This document shows, piece after piece, positions 54,496 through 64,000 of a stretch of 64,000 bases of DNA. Source of the stretch: Bordetella genomosp. 1 (GTDB lineage Bacteria > Pseudomonadota > Gammaproteobacteria > Burkholderiales > Burkholderiaceae_B); NCBI RefSeq assembly GCF_002261335.1, contig NZ_NEVL01000004.1, forward strand, positions 372,001 through 436,000, written 5' to 3'. Made by a program: the position numbers and the translations under genes. The first letter of the stretch is position 1, and every line of letters starts with the position of its first letter. The notes under the pieces were generated by a model. It made no database searches, was not told the DNA's origin, and was given only the letters and a program-made list of their open reading frames with translations.

Positions 54496-56250
54496 ATGAA
54501 TCAAGCGCCTATCCTCGTGCCGCGACGCCGCCTTCGGCCGAAGCCACTTTCGTGCGCGGCGCTGTGCGTGTCGGCAATCTCGCCCCTGACATGCCTGTCT
54601 CCCCTGGCCGCGCAACCCCTGGCCGCGGATGCCGCGGCGCGCACCACTGACATCGAACGCCGCCAGGCGCAAGAGCTCGATGCCCAGCGCGCCCGCGCCG
54701 CCGCGCGGCCTGACGTGCTGTCCACGCCCGCCGCGGGCGAAGAGGCGCTGGTGTTGCCGGTGGAGTCTCCGTGCTTCACGCTGGACCAGGTGGTCTGGGA
54801 CGGCGCTCCACCCCCCGCCGCCCTGCGCCGCGACAGCGCGGCGGCGCAGGGCCGGTGCGTGGGCGGCCAAGGCCTGCGCGTGCTGCAGGAACACCTGATG
54901 GCGCGCCTGATCGATCGAGGCCTGATCACCGCGCGGGTGCTGGTGCCCGAACAGTCGCTGGCCACCGGCACGCTGGCGCTGCGCTACGTGCCCGGCCGCA
55001 TCTCCGCGGTCAGGAGCGAGGGCGCGCCCGGCTGGTGGCGCACCGCCCTGCCCGCCTGGCCCGGTGGCGAAGTCAACCAGCGCGACCTCGATCAGGCGCT
55101 GGAGAACATCCGCCGGCTGGCCGGCCAGGGCGACGCCCGCATCGACGTGGCCCCCGGCCCCGAGCTGGGCGACTCCGACATCATCATCAAGCCCGGCACC
55201 GGCAGGCGCTGGCATGCCTACCTGGGCGCTGACAACGCCGGCATGGCATCCACCGGCAAAAACCAGGTCAACGCCGGCGTCACCCTCGATTCCCCGCTGT
55301 TCCTGTACGACCAGTTGGCTGTTTCCTCGACAGCCAACGCCAACCTGCGCAACCACGAGGCGGGCTCGCGCGCAGCCTCGGTCAACTACAGCATCCCATT
55401 CGGTTACCTGGCCCTGTTCGCCGGTGCCAGCATGTCGCGCTATCGCCAGACCGTGGCGGGTTTCGACGAACCCATCGTCTACGGCGGCACCAGCGAGCAG
55501 TGGGAGATGGGCGTGTCGTGGGTGCCCTACCGCGGCGCCAGCTACAAGGGCACGACCACGCTGAAGTTCCTGCGCAAACACACCAACAGCACCCTCAACG
55601 ACGTCGACATCGACGTGCAGCGGCGGGACGTGGTCGGCTACGAGTTCAGCTACAGCCATCGCCAATACATCGACCGGATGGTGCTGGACATCGGCGGCGG
55701 CGTGCGCGGCATCCTGCCGCAGCTGTCCGACCAGCCCGGTTACGTCTACGGCGACGCCGACTGGAACGGCCGCAGCACCATCCTCACAGCCAACGCCGGC
55801 CTCTACCTGCCCTTCACGCTGGCCGGCCAGGCATTGGCCTACCAGGCCAACTGGCAGATCCAGCACGCCATGACGCCGGTCGTGCCGGCCGACTTCTTCA
55901 CCATCGGCAACCGCTACGCGGTGCGCGGCTTCGATGGCCAGATGACGCTCGCCGCGGAAGACGGCTGGACGCTGCGAAACGACCTCTCGCTGAATCTGGC
56001 GCGCCTGCCGGGCCAGCAGCTGTACATCGGCCTTGACGTCGGCCACGTCGGCGGCCCGAGCGCGCAAACCCTGGCCAGTCGCACCTTGGTCGGCGCGGTG
56101 GCGGGGCTACGCGGCCGCGTCGCCTTGCCCGGTGTCGCAAGCGCGGTCAGCGCCAGCTACGACCTCTCGCTCGGCTGGCCCCTGAAGAAGCCTGACAACC
56201 TCAAGGCCCAGAGCACGGTCCTTGCCGCCACGCTGATGTTCGAGTTCTGA
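54496..56250 (+). CDS. cdiB: CdiB, TpsB-type transporter of the CDI system
   Basis: 584 residues. Long N-terminus with a hydrophobic stretch (LSCAALCVSAISPLTCLSPLAAQ), an H1-like helix (TDIERRQAQELDAQRARAAAR), two POTRA domains (about 95-250: CFTLDQVVWDG, CVGGQGLRVLQEHLMARLIDRGLITARVLVPEQ) and a 16-strand barrel. The loop-6 signature is intact: NRYAVRGFDGQMTLAAEDGW. The final strand ends LMFEF. It exports CdiA across the outer membrane. CdiA follows within 70 bp, in the E. coli-like order B-A-I. Confidence 0.94.
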   Translation: MNQAPILVPRRRLRPKPLSCAALCVSAISPLTCLSPLAAQPLAADAAARTTDIERRQAQELDAQRARAAARPDVLSTPAAGEEALVLPVESPCFTLDQVVWDGAPPPAALRRDSAAAQGRCVGGQGLRVLQEHLMARLIDRGLITARVLVPEQSLATGTLALRYVPGRISAVRSEGAPGWWRTALPAWPGGEVNQRDLDQALENIRRLAGQGDARIDVAPGPELGDSDIIIKPGTGRRWHAYLGADNAGMASTGKNQVNAGVTLDSPLFLYDQLAVSSTANANLRNHEAGSRAASVNYSIPFGYLALFAGASMSRYRQTVAGFDEPIVYGGTSEQWEMGVSWVPYRGASYKGTTTLKFLRKHTNSTLNDVDIDVQRRDVVGYEFSYSHRQYIDRMVLDIGGGVRGILPQLSDQPGYVYGDADWNGRSTILTANAGLYLPFTLAGQALAYQANWQIQHAMTPVVPADFFTIGNRYAVRGFDGQMTLAAEDGWTLRNDLSLNLARLPGQQLYIGLDVGHVGGPSAQTLASRTLVGAVAGLRGRVALPGVASAVSASYDLSLGWPLKKPDNLKAQSTVLAATLMFEF

Positions 56251-56319
56251 ATGGGGCTTGTCCAGCGCGCGCTGCCCGCGCCGGACACGTTGTTTCACGT
56301 TATCGGGGGCCGTCTCATC

Positions 56320-59300
56320 ATGTCCAGATTTCGCTCCGCAGTCGTTGGGTCCGTGCTGATCACGCAGATATGGGCCCCCGTCCTGGCCCAGACGCTGCCC
56401 ATCACCGTGGACAAGCGCGTGTCAGGCCAGAAGCCTGTCGTCGGGATCAGCAACGGCGTGCCGGTGATCAACGTCGCGCCGCCTACGGCCGGAGGCGTCT
56501 CGAACAACCGGTTCGTCCGGTTCAACGTCGGCCCCTCGGGCGTGGTGCTGAACAACAGCGGCGCGGCCAGCCAGACGCAAGTGGCCGGACAGGTGGCGGG
56601 CAATCCGATGCTGGGCAACCAGCGTGCCACCACCATCCTGAACCAGGTGACGGCGCCCAACCCGTCGCAGCTGATGGGGATGCTGGAAGTGGCGGGCAAC
56701 CGCGCCAACGTCATCGTTGCCAATCCCGCGGGCATCACGTGCAACGGTTGCGGCTTCATGAACGCCAACCGCGCCACGCTCACCACCGGCAAGCCGGTCA
56801 GCGGCCCGGATGGCACGCTGGCTTTCGAGATTGCCGGTGGGCGCCTGGCCATCGAAGGCGCGGGCCTGTACGGCGCCAATCTCAGCCAGCTGGATCTGCT
56901 GGCCCGCACGCTGGAAATAAACGCCCAGGTCTGGGCGGATCGCCTGAACGTGGTGGCAGGAGCGGCGCGCGTCGGCCATGACGGTATCGACGTCTCGGCC
57001 CTGACCAGCGCCGGGGCGGGCGAAGCCGTGGCGCTGGACGTCGCTGCGCTGGGAGGCATGTACGCCAACAGCATCCGCCTCATCGGCACGGAGGCCGGGG
57101 TTGGCGTGAACATCGGCGGCAACCTGGCGGCGCTGACCGGCAGGCTGACGGTCAGCGCCAACGGCGACGTCAGGATCCTGCCATCGGGCCGCGTGCAGGC
57201 CGCCACCGACCTGTCGGTACGAAGCGCTCGCGACGTCGTCAACGGCGGCACCGTCGCGGCAGCGGGCACGCTGGCGCTCACTGCCGGCGGCAAGCTCGTC
57301 AACGACAACGCCATGTCCTCGGCCGCCGACACCCGCATCGAGGCGCACCAGTTTGAAAACCGTGGCGCACTCACGGCGGGCCTGCAAGCGGACGGCGCCA
57401 TCCGTGCGCGTGGCGCGCTGAGCGCGCAGGTTGAGCAGTTGCTCAACCCCGGCACCCTGGTGGCCGGCGGCGATGCCACCGTCTCCGCGAACGCGCTCGA
57501 CCTGTCGGGCGGCAAGTTCGTCGCCGGTGGCGCATTGACCCTGGACGCCAGGGGCGCCATCACCCATCGCGCCGGCTCGGCCTATGGCGGCTCGGTGGCC
57601 TTGCGCGCGGCCAGCCTGAACAACACGGGCGGCAAGATCGCCAGCGTTGGCGCACTGGACCTGCGGACCGTCGGCGCGATCGACAACACCGGCGGCACCA
57701 TCGGCGCGCGACAGGACCTGGCGCTGACCACCGGAACGCTCGATAACGACGGCAAGATCCACGCGGGCCGGGACCTGAAGATAGCGGCGGATACGCTCAC
57801 CAACCGTGCCGGCGGTGAACTGATTGCGGTGCGCAACAATGCACTGCTCATCGGCGGCCCGCTGGCCACCGCCGGCCTGATGGACGGCGGCTACACCCGA
57901 ATCACCGCTGGCAACCTGGTCAATACCGGGCGCATTTATGGCGACCGCGTCGGCATCCGGACGCCGCTGCTGCAGAACGAGCCCAACGCCGTCATCGCCT
58001 CTCGTGGCGACGCGGACCTGGGCGTGGGCACGCTGACCAACCGCGAACATGCGCTGGTCCATGCGGCGGGCGACCTGCGGATCGGCGGCGCACTGGACGG
58101 CACCGGCAAGGCGACCGGGCAGGCGACGCTGCTGGCCAACGAATCGGCCACCCTCGAGGCCGCGCGCAACGCGGACATCGCCGCCGCCAGCATCCGGAAT
58201 CGCAACCTGCACTTCGCCAGCGAAACTGCCGAGGTCAGCCGCGAAACCAAGTGGTTCTATCGCCTGGACGGCACCACCGACATCGTCGATGGCACGGGCA
58301 TGTGGTTCTGCAATACCGTCAAGTCCATCTGCGGCCGCGATCCGAGCTGGATGGGGCCGTACGACGAACGGCGCCTGCTGATGCCGTCGGCGCGTTATCC
58401 GGAAAGCCGGTACGGGCCGCCGTTTGATTACAGCAACATCCAACGAGACCAGCAGGGGCGCGCGGGCGTCAGCGCGCCGATCGGCCTGGCGTACGTTCCC
58501 GAGACTTATCACTGCGGCGGCGGCGATGCCGGCGATTGCCATACCCGCCCCGCCCAGTTCCGCTACGAACCAGACGCCAAGATCTGGGCCGTATTCGACG
58601 TGGAACGCCCCAGCGGCATACGGCGGCCGCCGTCGCCCGACGCCTGCGGCCGGCGTTGCCCCGCGGACCTGGCCCAGCAACAGGCCCGGTACGACCACGA
58701 CCTGGTTCTCTACGACACGCTGAACCAGAAGATCAAGGCCTTCAACGCCGACTTCCGCAACAGCCGCATGATCAAGGACTTCACCTTCTATCAGGTGACC
58801 GAGATCGCGCGCGAGACCCGCATCACGCAGAGCGATCCGGGCAAGATCATCGTGGGCGCCAACGCCCGCCTGTCGGGCAACATCATCAACGACAGGAGCC
58901 GCATCCTCGCCGGCGGCACCTTGAAGACCGAGGGCGGCACGCTGAGCAACGTCGGCGCCGAGGGGCTGCGCACGGTCGATCGTGTCGGCACCATGGCCTA
59001 CACCTACGAGAAGAACGACTCCCGCAAGTACAACCGTTCCGACTACAACGCCACCGTCCAGGCCGAACGCATCGAGACCGGCCTGGGCGCGGCGCGCGGC
59101 GGCGCCGCGGTCGCACCGTCCGGCCAACCCGACGGCAGCACCGTCGACCAGACGCTGCCGCCTGCGACGCTGACGCGTATCACGCTGCCCGGCAGGCAGA
59201 CCATCGCCATCGTGGTGCTGCCGCCGACTCTTCCCAGCAGCAAGCGGTACCAGGTCATCACGGCGCCCGACGCGCCCTACCTTATCGCCACCGACAGCCG

Positions 59301-62300
59301 GTTCATTGGTGCGCGCACCGTGGTGTCCAGCGATTTCCTGCTGGAGAAACTGAAGCAGGATCCCGGCCACATTCTCAAGCGCCTGGGCGATGGCTTCTAC
59401 GAGCAGAAGCGGGTCGCCGAGCAGGTCATGCTGGCCACCGGCCAGCGTTTCGTCGGCGACTACACCGACAACGAAACCCAGTACAAGGCGCTGCTGTCGG
59501 CGGGCGCCGACTTCGCCAACGCGTTCAGCCTGTCGGTGGGCACCGCCCTGACCGTGGAGCAACTGCGGCGCCTGACCCGCGACATCGTCTGGATGGTGGC
59601 GCAGACCGTGACGCTGCCCGACGGCACGCAGCAACAGGTGCTGGCCCCGCAGGTCTACCTGGCCGTCAAGCCGGGCGACCTGCGCGGCGACGGCACGCTG
59701 ATGGCCGGCCGCGACACGCAGATCAGCACGACGGGCGGCGTGGACAACAGCGGCGCCATCATCGCGCGCAATGCCTTGGTGGTCGATGCGCAGAACGTGC
59801 GCAACACCGTGGGTACGATCCAGGGCAAGACGGTCAACCTGCATGCGCGCAACGACATCGACAATCTGGCGGGGCTGCTCAAGGGAGACGCGATCGCGCT
59901 GACGGCGGGCCGCGACATCACGCTCACCTCCAGCACGCAATCGAATGTTCGCGGCGGCATCAGCAACACCCTCATTGACGGGGTGGCGCGCATCGATGCC
60001 GGTACGTTGAACGTGCAGGCGGGCCGTGACGTCAACGCCCAGGCCGCGGCCATCGCCGCCACCCGCGACGCCAGCATCCGCGCGGGCGTGGCCATCAACC
60101 TGACCGCCGCCGGCACGAACTACGCGGAGTCGTTCAACTTCGGCAAAAAGAACCGGTCGGAGATGCGCACGACGGAAGACGTCGGCACCCGCATTGCCGC
60201 GGCCGGAAACCTGACGCTGATGGCCGCGCAGGACATCAAGGCGATTGCCGCGCAAGTGTCTTCCGACAAGCAGCTGGCGATGGGTGCGGGACGCAACATC
60301 GATGTGCTGGCGGGGGATTCCAGCGGGTATACGTACAACGAGATCTACTACAAGACGAGGGGGTTCTGGTCCAGCAAGACGACGCATCGCATCAAGGAAG
60401 CGTCGTGGACCGCGGGCGTGGCTTCAACCTTCACCGGCGACACCACGATGGCGATGGCCGGCCGGGATGTCAACGTCGTTGGCTCGAATGTCGGCGCGCA
60501 ACGCGACCTGGTGATGTCTGGCGGGCGCGACGTCGATATCGTTGCAGGCGAAAACTCTTCGGCCAACTACGACTACGAGCACATCAAGAAGTCCGGGTTC
60601 GGTGCGATGGGCGGGTTGAGCTACGGCACCCGCAAGCAGACCGACATTCTCGACGGCACCAGGGTGTTCCACACCGCAAGCACCGTCGGCAGCGTTCAAG
60701 GCGATACGCTGATCAACGCCGGTCGTTCCCTGAACATCGTTGGCAGCAATGTGCTGGCGCGGCAGGGCGACGTCGCCATGATCGGGCGAGACGTGCGTAT
60801 CGGGGCGGTCGCCGATACTGCCAGCGATAAGGCGTATCACGAGGTCAAGCAGAGCGGGTTCAGCATCAACGCAAGCACGCCTATCGTGAGTGCGATGCAG
60901 ACCGCCGGCAAGATGGGCGACGCGGCGGGCAGGACCGACAACAAGGTCATGCAGGGGCTGGCCCTGGCCACGACAGGGTGGGCTGGCGTCAACGCCCATG
61001 ACGCGATCCAGGCAGACCCCCGCGCGGCGGGCGGCCTGAACATCAGCATCGACCTGGGATCGAGCAAGAGCCAAAGCACCACGAAGCGGGAATCCTCGTC
61101 GGTTCGCGGGTCCACCGCGGCCGCCGAAGGCGACCTGACCGTTCTCGCAAAAGGCGGCGGCCAGGCCTCCAACGTGACGGTGACGGGATCGAGCCTGTCG
61201 GCCGGCAACAACGTCGCCATCAAGGCGGACGGTGACATTGTCCTGCGGGCCGCCCGGAACACCTCCGTGCAGCACAGCACGAACAAGCGCACCAACGCCA
61301 GTATCGGCGTCGGTGTGACGGCGGGCTCACGGGGGCTGGGCTTCACGCTGAACGTCGCGGCCGGTGGCGCGCGCGGCAAGGCAGATGGCAAGGACATCCA
61401 TTGGAGCAGCAGCACCGTCACGGCGGGCAAGGTGCTTGGCCTGCAGTCCGGTCGCGACACGTCGCTGATCGGCGCCGTCGGCCAGGCAGATCGGATCGTG
61501 GCGTCGGTAGGCAACAACCTGCGCATCGAGACCTTGCAGGACATCAGCACCTACGCGTCCAAACAGCAAAGCGCCGGCATCGCAGGCAGTCTTTGCTATG
61601 GCTATTGCACCAGCAGCATCTCCGGCAACGTGTCGCAAGGCCAGATGAAGAGCAACTTCAAGTCAGCCTCGGAGCAGGCGGGCCTGAAGGCAGGTGATGG
61701 CGGCTTCAACGTCGGTGTCAGGAACAACACGACGCTGATCGGCGGGCTCATCGCCAGCAGCGGCCAGGCCGTGGCCGACGGGCGAAACACGCTGGCGACG
61801 GGCACGCTGTTGACCGAGAACGTGAAGAACAGCGCCCGCTACAAGGCGAGCCAGGTCGGGATCAGTGGCGGGTACGGGTGGGGCGGCTCGGGCGGCAAGA
61901 ATGCTGGCCTGGGTACGGACGCCAAGGGCAACGTGGCCAGCGGCTCCAAGGCGCAGCCGGGCACGAGCGTGCCCCAGACATCGGGCGGGCCGGGGATGGG
62001 AACCCCGGCGGCGAGCGCCGCCCGTGGCCGAGACCGCTCGACCACGTACAGCGCGATCAGCGGCGGTACGGAGCTCATCCGCGATGCCGTCGCTCAGCAG
62101 GATCTCTCCGGAATGACGGCAACCGAGACGCTCGCCTCGCTCAACCACGACACGTCGTCCGATACCTTGAACGCACTCAAGCCGATCTTTGACAAGGAGA
62201 AGATCGAGGCGGGGTTCGAGATTGTGTCGGAGTCTCAGCGGCAGGTGGGGCAGTTCCTGACGAATCGGGCCAAGGAAGCCAAAGCCATCAAGGAGGCGCT

Positions 62301-63657
62301 AGATACCGCTCCTGAAGGGCCAGGTAGGGACCAATTGCGAGCTCAGTACGAGCAGGTCAAGCAGTGGGCACCTGGTGGCACGTATCGGGAAGCGCTGGCT
62401 GCCGTGACGCTAGCTGTGAGTGGAAACGTGACGGGCGGCGCGGGAGAATTATTGCAAGCTGCGGCCGTGAATTACCTGCAGAGCTTGGGGGCAGCCAAAA
62501 TCAAGGAAATTGCACCGCTACTCGGCGGCGACGGATCCCCCGGACAAGTGGCGTTCCATGCGCTGGTGGCATGCGCGGGCGCTGCGGCGAGAAGCACCAA
62601 TTGCGGCGCTGGCGCTGCGGGTGCGTCGACTGGCATTTTTGTCAGCCAACTCATAGATCAGGCTTTTGGTGAACCTGCGGGCAAGCTCGCTCCGGTGGAA
62701 CGCGAAGCGCGCATTAATTTGGTGACTAGCCTACTGGCCGGAATGACTGCGGTGTTGGATTCCAACGCCGTGGCAGCGGTGAACAATTCGGCACGGTTAG
62801 AGTTGGAGAACAATCAATTTGCGCTGCCGTTGCCAGGGATGGCAGGTTCGGGTGGCGCGCTTGGCGGAGTGGGCAAGCGCGGAACCGGGGCGGGAGACAC
62901 CAATCGTCAGCGGCTGGGCTCAGATTCGGGAGACGAGCTCAGTGCAGACGACAACATTGCGCTTCGACTGACTCGGGCGTGGAACGCGCTATTTGGAACG
63001 GATTCCGGGCCGGAGGGGGCGGCTGGGCCGCTGGAGACTCCTGCAGTGCCGCCGGGTGGAGATACGCGGGTACCAGGCTATCCAGGAGACTCGCGGCAAT
63101 CGGAGCAGACACCGGGGTATGAATCCGATCAGGGCAACCTTGGCACGCCGGGGCTTCAGGCTGACTCAAACAAGCATCAAGGTGGCAGCGTCACGCCTTT
63201 GCCTGAGCAGCAAGGGCCTCAGCTCATACCGAGCGAGGGTGCAAACAAGGGCTCGCTTTCGGGGCTACCAACACGCATTCCTCCATTATCCGATGAGGTA
63301 ACCACCCGGTCGCTTGAATTGGAAAACCAGAGCGCAATTGCTCTGGCAAAGAATGGCTTCGAAGTTATACAAAACCCTGTTGTTCCTGGCCCTAAAAATC
63401 CCGATTATTTGGTCAATGGTCAAATTTTCGACAATTATGCTCCGTCAACTGGAAATGTTAGAAATATTGCGTACAACATTTCCGATAAGGTAGCCAAAGG
63501 GCAGGCTGATAATATAGTTGTTAATTTGACCGATAGCTCGGCAACGCCCGATGCGCTACAAACTCAACTCACCAACTATCCAATCCCAGGATTGAAGCAG
63601 GTGATTGCAATAGACAAGACGGGTGCTGTTGTTAGGCTAAGTATTAAAAGGAATTAA
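56320..63657 (+). CDS. cdiA: CdiA, contact-dependent inhibition toxin
   Basis: 2445 residues. Signal peptide (SRFRSAVVGSVLITQIWAPVLAQ), TPS domain with NPAGITCNGCGF (135-146), FHA-type beta-helix repeats (GRDxxI, GRxLxIVGSNV), a central non-repeat region about 640-860 with cysteine pairs Cys664/671, 732/740 and 776/780, further FHA repeats, then a pretoxin region with LENN at 2162-2165. The C-terminus from about 2325 resembles the CdiA tRNase toxins: SLELENQSAIALAKNGFEV, NPDYLVNGQIFDNY, KGQADNIVVNL, PIPGLKQVI. ATG 56320 is preferred (GGGGGCCGTCTC upstream); ATG 56251 would add 23 residues. The toxin end is AT-rich and unlike the gene body. tRNase assignment is inference from sequence likeness. 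Confidence 0.92.
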   Translation: MSRFRSAVVGSVLITQIWAPVLAQTLPITVDKRVSGQKPVVGISNGVPVINVAPPTAGGVSNNRFVRFNVGPSGVVLNNSGAASQTQVAGQVAGNPMLGNQRATTILNQVTAPNPSQLMGMLEVAGNRANVIVANPAGITCNGCGFMNANRATLTTGKPVSGPDGTLAFEIAGGRLAIEGAGLYGANLSQLDLLARTLEINAQVWADRLNVVAGAARVGHDGIDVSALTSAGAGEAVALDVAALGGMYANSIRLIGTEAGVGVNIGGNLAALTGRLTVSANGDVRILPSGRVQAATDLSVRSARDVVNGGTVAAAGTLALTAGGKLVNDNAMSSAADTRIEAHQFENRGALTAGLQADGAIRARGALSAQVEQLLNPGTLVAGGDATVSANALDLSGGKFVAGGALTLDARGAITHRAGSAYGGSVALRAASLNNTGGKIASVGALDLRTVGAIDNTGGTIGARQDLALTTGTLDNDGKIHAGRDLKIAADTLTNRAGGELIAVRNNALLIGGPLATAGLMDGGYTRITAGNLVNTGRIYGDRVGIRTPLLQNEPNAVIASRGDADLGVGTLTNREHALVHAAGDLRIGGALDGTGKATGQATLLANESATLEAARNADIAAASIRNRNLHFASETAEVSRETKWFYRLDGTTDIVDGTGMWFCNTVKSICGRDPSWMGPYDERRLLMPSARYPESRYGPPFDYSNIQRDQQGRAGVSAPIGLAYVPETYHCGGGDAGDCHTRPAQFRYEPDAKIWAVFDVERPSGIRRPPSPDACGRRCPADLAQQQARYDHDLVLYDTLNQKIKAFNADFRNSRMIKDFTFYQVTEIARETRITQSDPGKIIVGANARLSGNIINDRSRILAGGTLKTEGGTLSNVGAEGLRTVDRVGTMAYTYEKNDSRKYNRSDYNATVQAERIETGLGAARGGAAVAPSGQPDGSTVDQTLPPATLTRITLPGRQTIAIVVLPPTLPSSKRYQVITAPDAPYLIATDSRFIGARTVVSSDFLLEKLKQDPGHILKRLGDGFYEQKRVAEQVMLATGQRFVGDYTDNETQYKALLSAGADFANAFSLSVGTALTVEQLRRLTRDIVWMVAQTVTLPDGTQQQVLAPQVYLAVKPGDLRGDGTLMAGRDTQISTTGGVDNSGAIIARNALVVDAQNVRNTVGTIQGKTVNLHARNDIDNLAGLLKGDAIALTAGRDITLTSSTQSNVRGGISNTLIDGVARIDAGTLNVQAGRDVNAQAAAIAATRDASIRAGVAINLTAAGTNYAESFNFGKKNRSEMRTTEDVGTRIAAAGNLTLMAAQDIKAIAAQVSSDKQLAMGAGRNIDVLAGDSSGYTYNEIYYKTRGFWSSKTTHRIKEASWTAGVASTFTGDTTMAMAGRDVNVVGSNVGAQRDLVMSGGRDVDIVAGENSSANYDYEHIKKSGFGAMGGLSYGTRKQTDILDGTRVFHTASTVGSVQGDTLINAGRSLNIVGSNVLARQGDVAMIGRDVRIGAVADTASDKAYHEVKQSGFSINASTPIVSAMQTAGKMGDAAGRTDNKVMQGLALATTGWAGVNAHDAIQADPRAAGGLNISIDLGSSKSQSTTKRESSSVRGSTAAAEGDLTVLAKGGGQASNVTVTGSSLSAGNNVAIKADGDIVLRAARNTSVQHSTNKRTNASIGVGVTAGSRGLGFTLNVAAGGARGKADGKDIHWSSSTVTAGKVLGLQSGRDTSLIGAVGQADRIVASVGNNLRIETLQDISTYASKQQSAGIAGSLCYGYCTSSISGNVSQGQMKSNFKSASEQAGLKAGDGGFNVGVRNNTTLIGGLIASSGQAVADGRNTLATGTLLTENVKNSARYKASQVGISGGYGWGGSGGKNAGLGTDAKGNVASGSKAQPGTSVPQTSGGPGMGTPAASAARGRDRSTTYSAISGGTELIRDAVAQQDLSGMTATETLASLNHDTSSDTLNALKPIFDKEKIEAGFEIVSESQRQVGQFLTNRAKEAKAIKEALDTAPEGPGRDQLRAQYEQVKQWAPGGTYREALAAVTLAVSGNVTGGAGELLQAAAVNYLQSLGAAKIKEIAPLLGGDGSPGQVAFHALVACAGAAARSTNCGAGAAGASTGIFVSQLIDQAFGEPAGKLAPVEREARINLVTSLLAGMTAVLDSNAVAAVNNSARLELENNQFALPLPGMAGSGGALGGVGKRGTGAGDTNRQRLGSDSGDELSADDNIALRLTRAWNALFGTDSGPEGAAGPLETPAVPPGGDTRVPGYPGDSRQSEQTPGYESDQGNLGTPGLQADSNKHQGGSVTPLPEQQGPQLIPSEGANKGSLSGLPTRIPPLSDEVTTRSLELENQSAIALAKNGFEVIQNPVVPGPKNPDYLVNGQIFDNYAPSTGNVRNIAYNISDKVAKGQADNIVVNLTDSSATPDALQTQLTNYPIPGLKQVIAIDKTGAVVRLSIKRN

Positions 63658-63658
63658 G

Positions 63659-63964
63659 ATGGCGATTGACTTGTTTTGTTATTCCTCAGCCTCGCCTCGT
63701 GAGTCCGAGGTCATACTCGGTTCCTTGGCTAAAGTCCATTGGAAGCTCTTTGATAGAAAATTTTTACTTTCTAAGGTGTCTGAGGCTAATGAATTCCATA
63801 AGGAAATTTCTCTCGGATATGGTATGCATGCTCGGTCGTTCTTCATGGTTAGGCTCAATGAAAAGGCCGCTGCGGATCAGATCCCTAAAGTCGTTGAATT
63901 GATGAAGAATTCATTTAATAAAACAAAATTTTTAGTTCTACATGAAAATGAGAAACCAATGTAA
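63659..63964 (+). CDS. cdiI: CdiI, immunity protein for this CdiA toxin
   Basis: 101 residues, ATG one base after the cdiA stop (TAAGATG), with AAGGAATTAAG as the ribosome binding site. Sequence such as YSSASPRESEVILGSLAKVHW, KEISLGYGMHARSFFMV and VVELMKNSFNKTKF is not one I recognise beyond its position. Immunity proteins bind and block the cognate CdiA-CT and are encoded just after cdiA; this fits. Its AT content matches the toxin end and not the rest of the window, so the toxin-immunity pair probably arrived as a unit. Confidence 0.85.
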   Translation: MAIDLFCYSSASPRESEVILGSLAKVHWKLFDRKFLLSKVSEANEFHKEISLGYGMHARSFFMVRLNEKAAADQIPKVVELMKNSFNKTKFLVLHENEKPM

Positions 63965-64000
63965 CTATGCCGTATTTGGTGGTGGAATAAGAATTTTCTG

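Noticed and set aside
56422-60387. 1300-codon minus-strand frame inside cdiA
   Set aside because: No protein motifs and runs antisense to the CdiA beta-helix region.

Overview
The window looks like chromosome of a GC-rich betaproteobacterium in the Burkholderiales, most like the Alcaligenaceae (Bordetella / Achromobacter / Pigmentiphaga type). The signs are an EarP rhamnosyltransferase next to an EF-P that carries Arg32, both aconitases AcnA and AcnB, DUF2863/DUF1178/DUF2968-type proteins, a complete Tad (Flp) pilus locus and a cdiB-cdiA-cdiI locus. The genus is an inference. No rRNA, tRNA, CRISPR array, insertion sequence or prophage was seen.

Layout. 1-6.5 kb: 3' part of an MscS-type channel, two small secreted proteins of unknown role, a TSUP + EamA exporter pair, and housekeeping enzymes (YciI-like, MazG-like, DEDDh exonuclease). 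6.6-17.6 kb: acnB and acnA flank a Fur-type siderophore receptor, a transglycosylase-like lipoprotein, a LysR regulator and a class II aldolase; the two aconitases share a near-identical 23-bp operator-like element. 17.6-23.0 kb: YgiD-type dioxygenase, DUF2863, earP, efp, DUF1178 and a DUF2968-type lipoprotein. 23.2-37.1 kb: one long leftward Tad operon, flp-cpaA-tadE-tadF-cpaB-cpaC-cpaE-cpaF-tadB-tadC-tadD-DUF3613-tadG, ending in a sigma-54 activator with a degenerate receiver. Most genes overlap or lie within about 20 bp of each other, and the flp-cpaA gap holds a very strong hairpin.

37.2-42.8 kb: a stand-alone MHYT sensor, an AT-rich gap, then the most unusual part of the window: a TpsB/FhaC-like outer-membrane transporter that lacks the family's VRG(Y/F) signature, a glycine/leucine-repeat lipoprotein with no TPS domain, and a MarR regulator. 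A 28-bp perfect palindrome and many CGTAAC motifs lie between the first two genes. 42.9-49.2 kb: a Yej/Opp-like peptide ABC transporter whose binding protein has an extra C-terminal membrane anchor. 49.3-54.4 kb: SNase-like nuclease, CorA, a UvrD-type helicase and a DUF72 protein divergent around a good LexA box. 54.5-64 kb: a contact-dependent inhibition locus cdiB-cdiA-cdiI; the last part of cdiA and cdiI turn sharply AT-rich, as expected for an exchanged toxin-immunity module.

The main functional themes are the TCA cycle (paired aconitases), translation of polyproline stretches (EarP/EF-P) and the cell surface: a Tad pilus, a canonical two-partner CDI system, and a second, atypical TpsB system that may export or display a lipoprotein.
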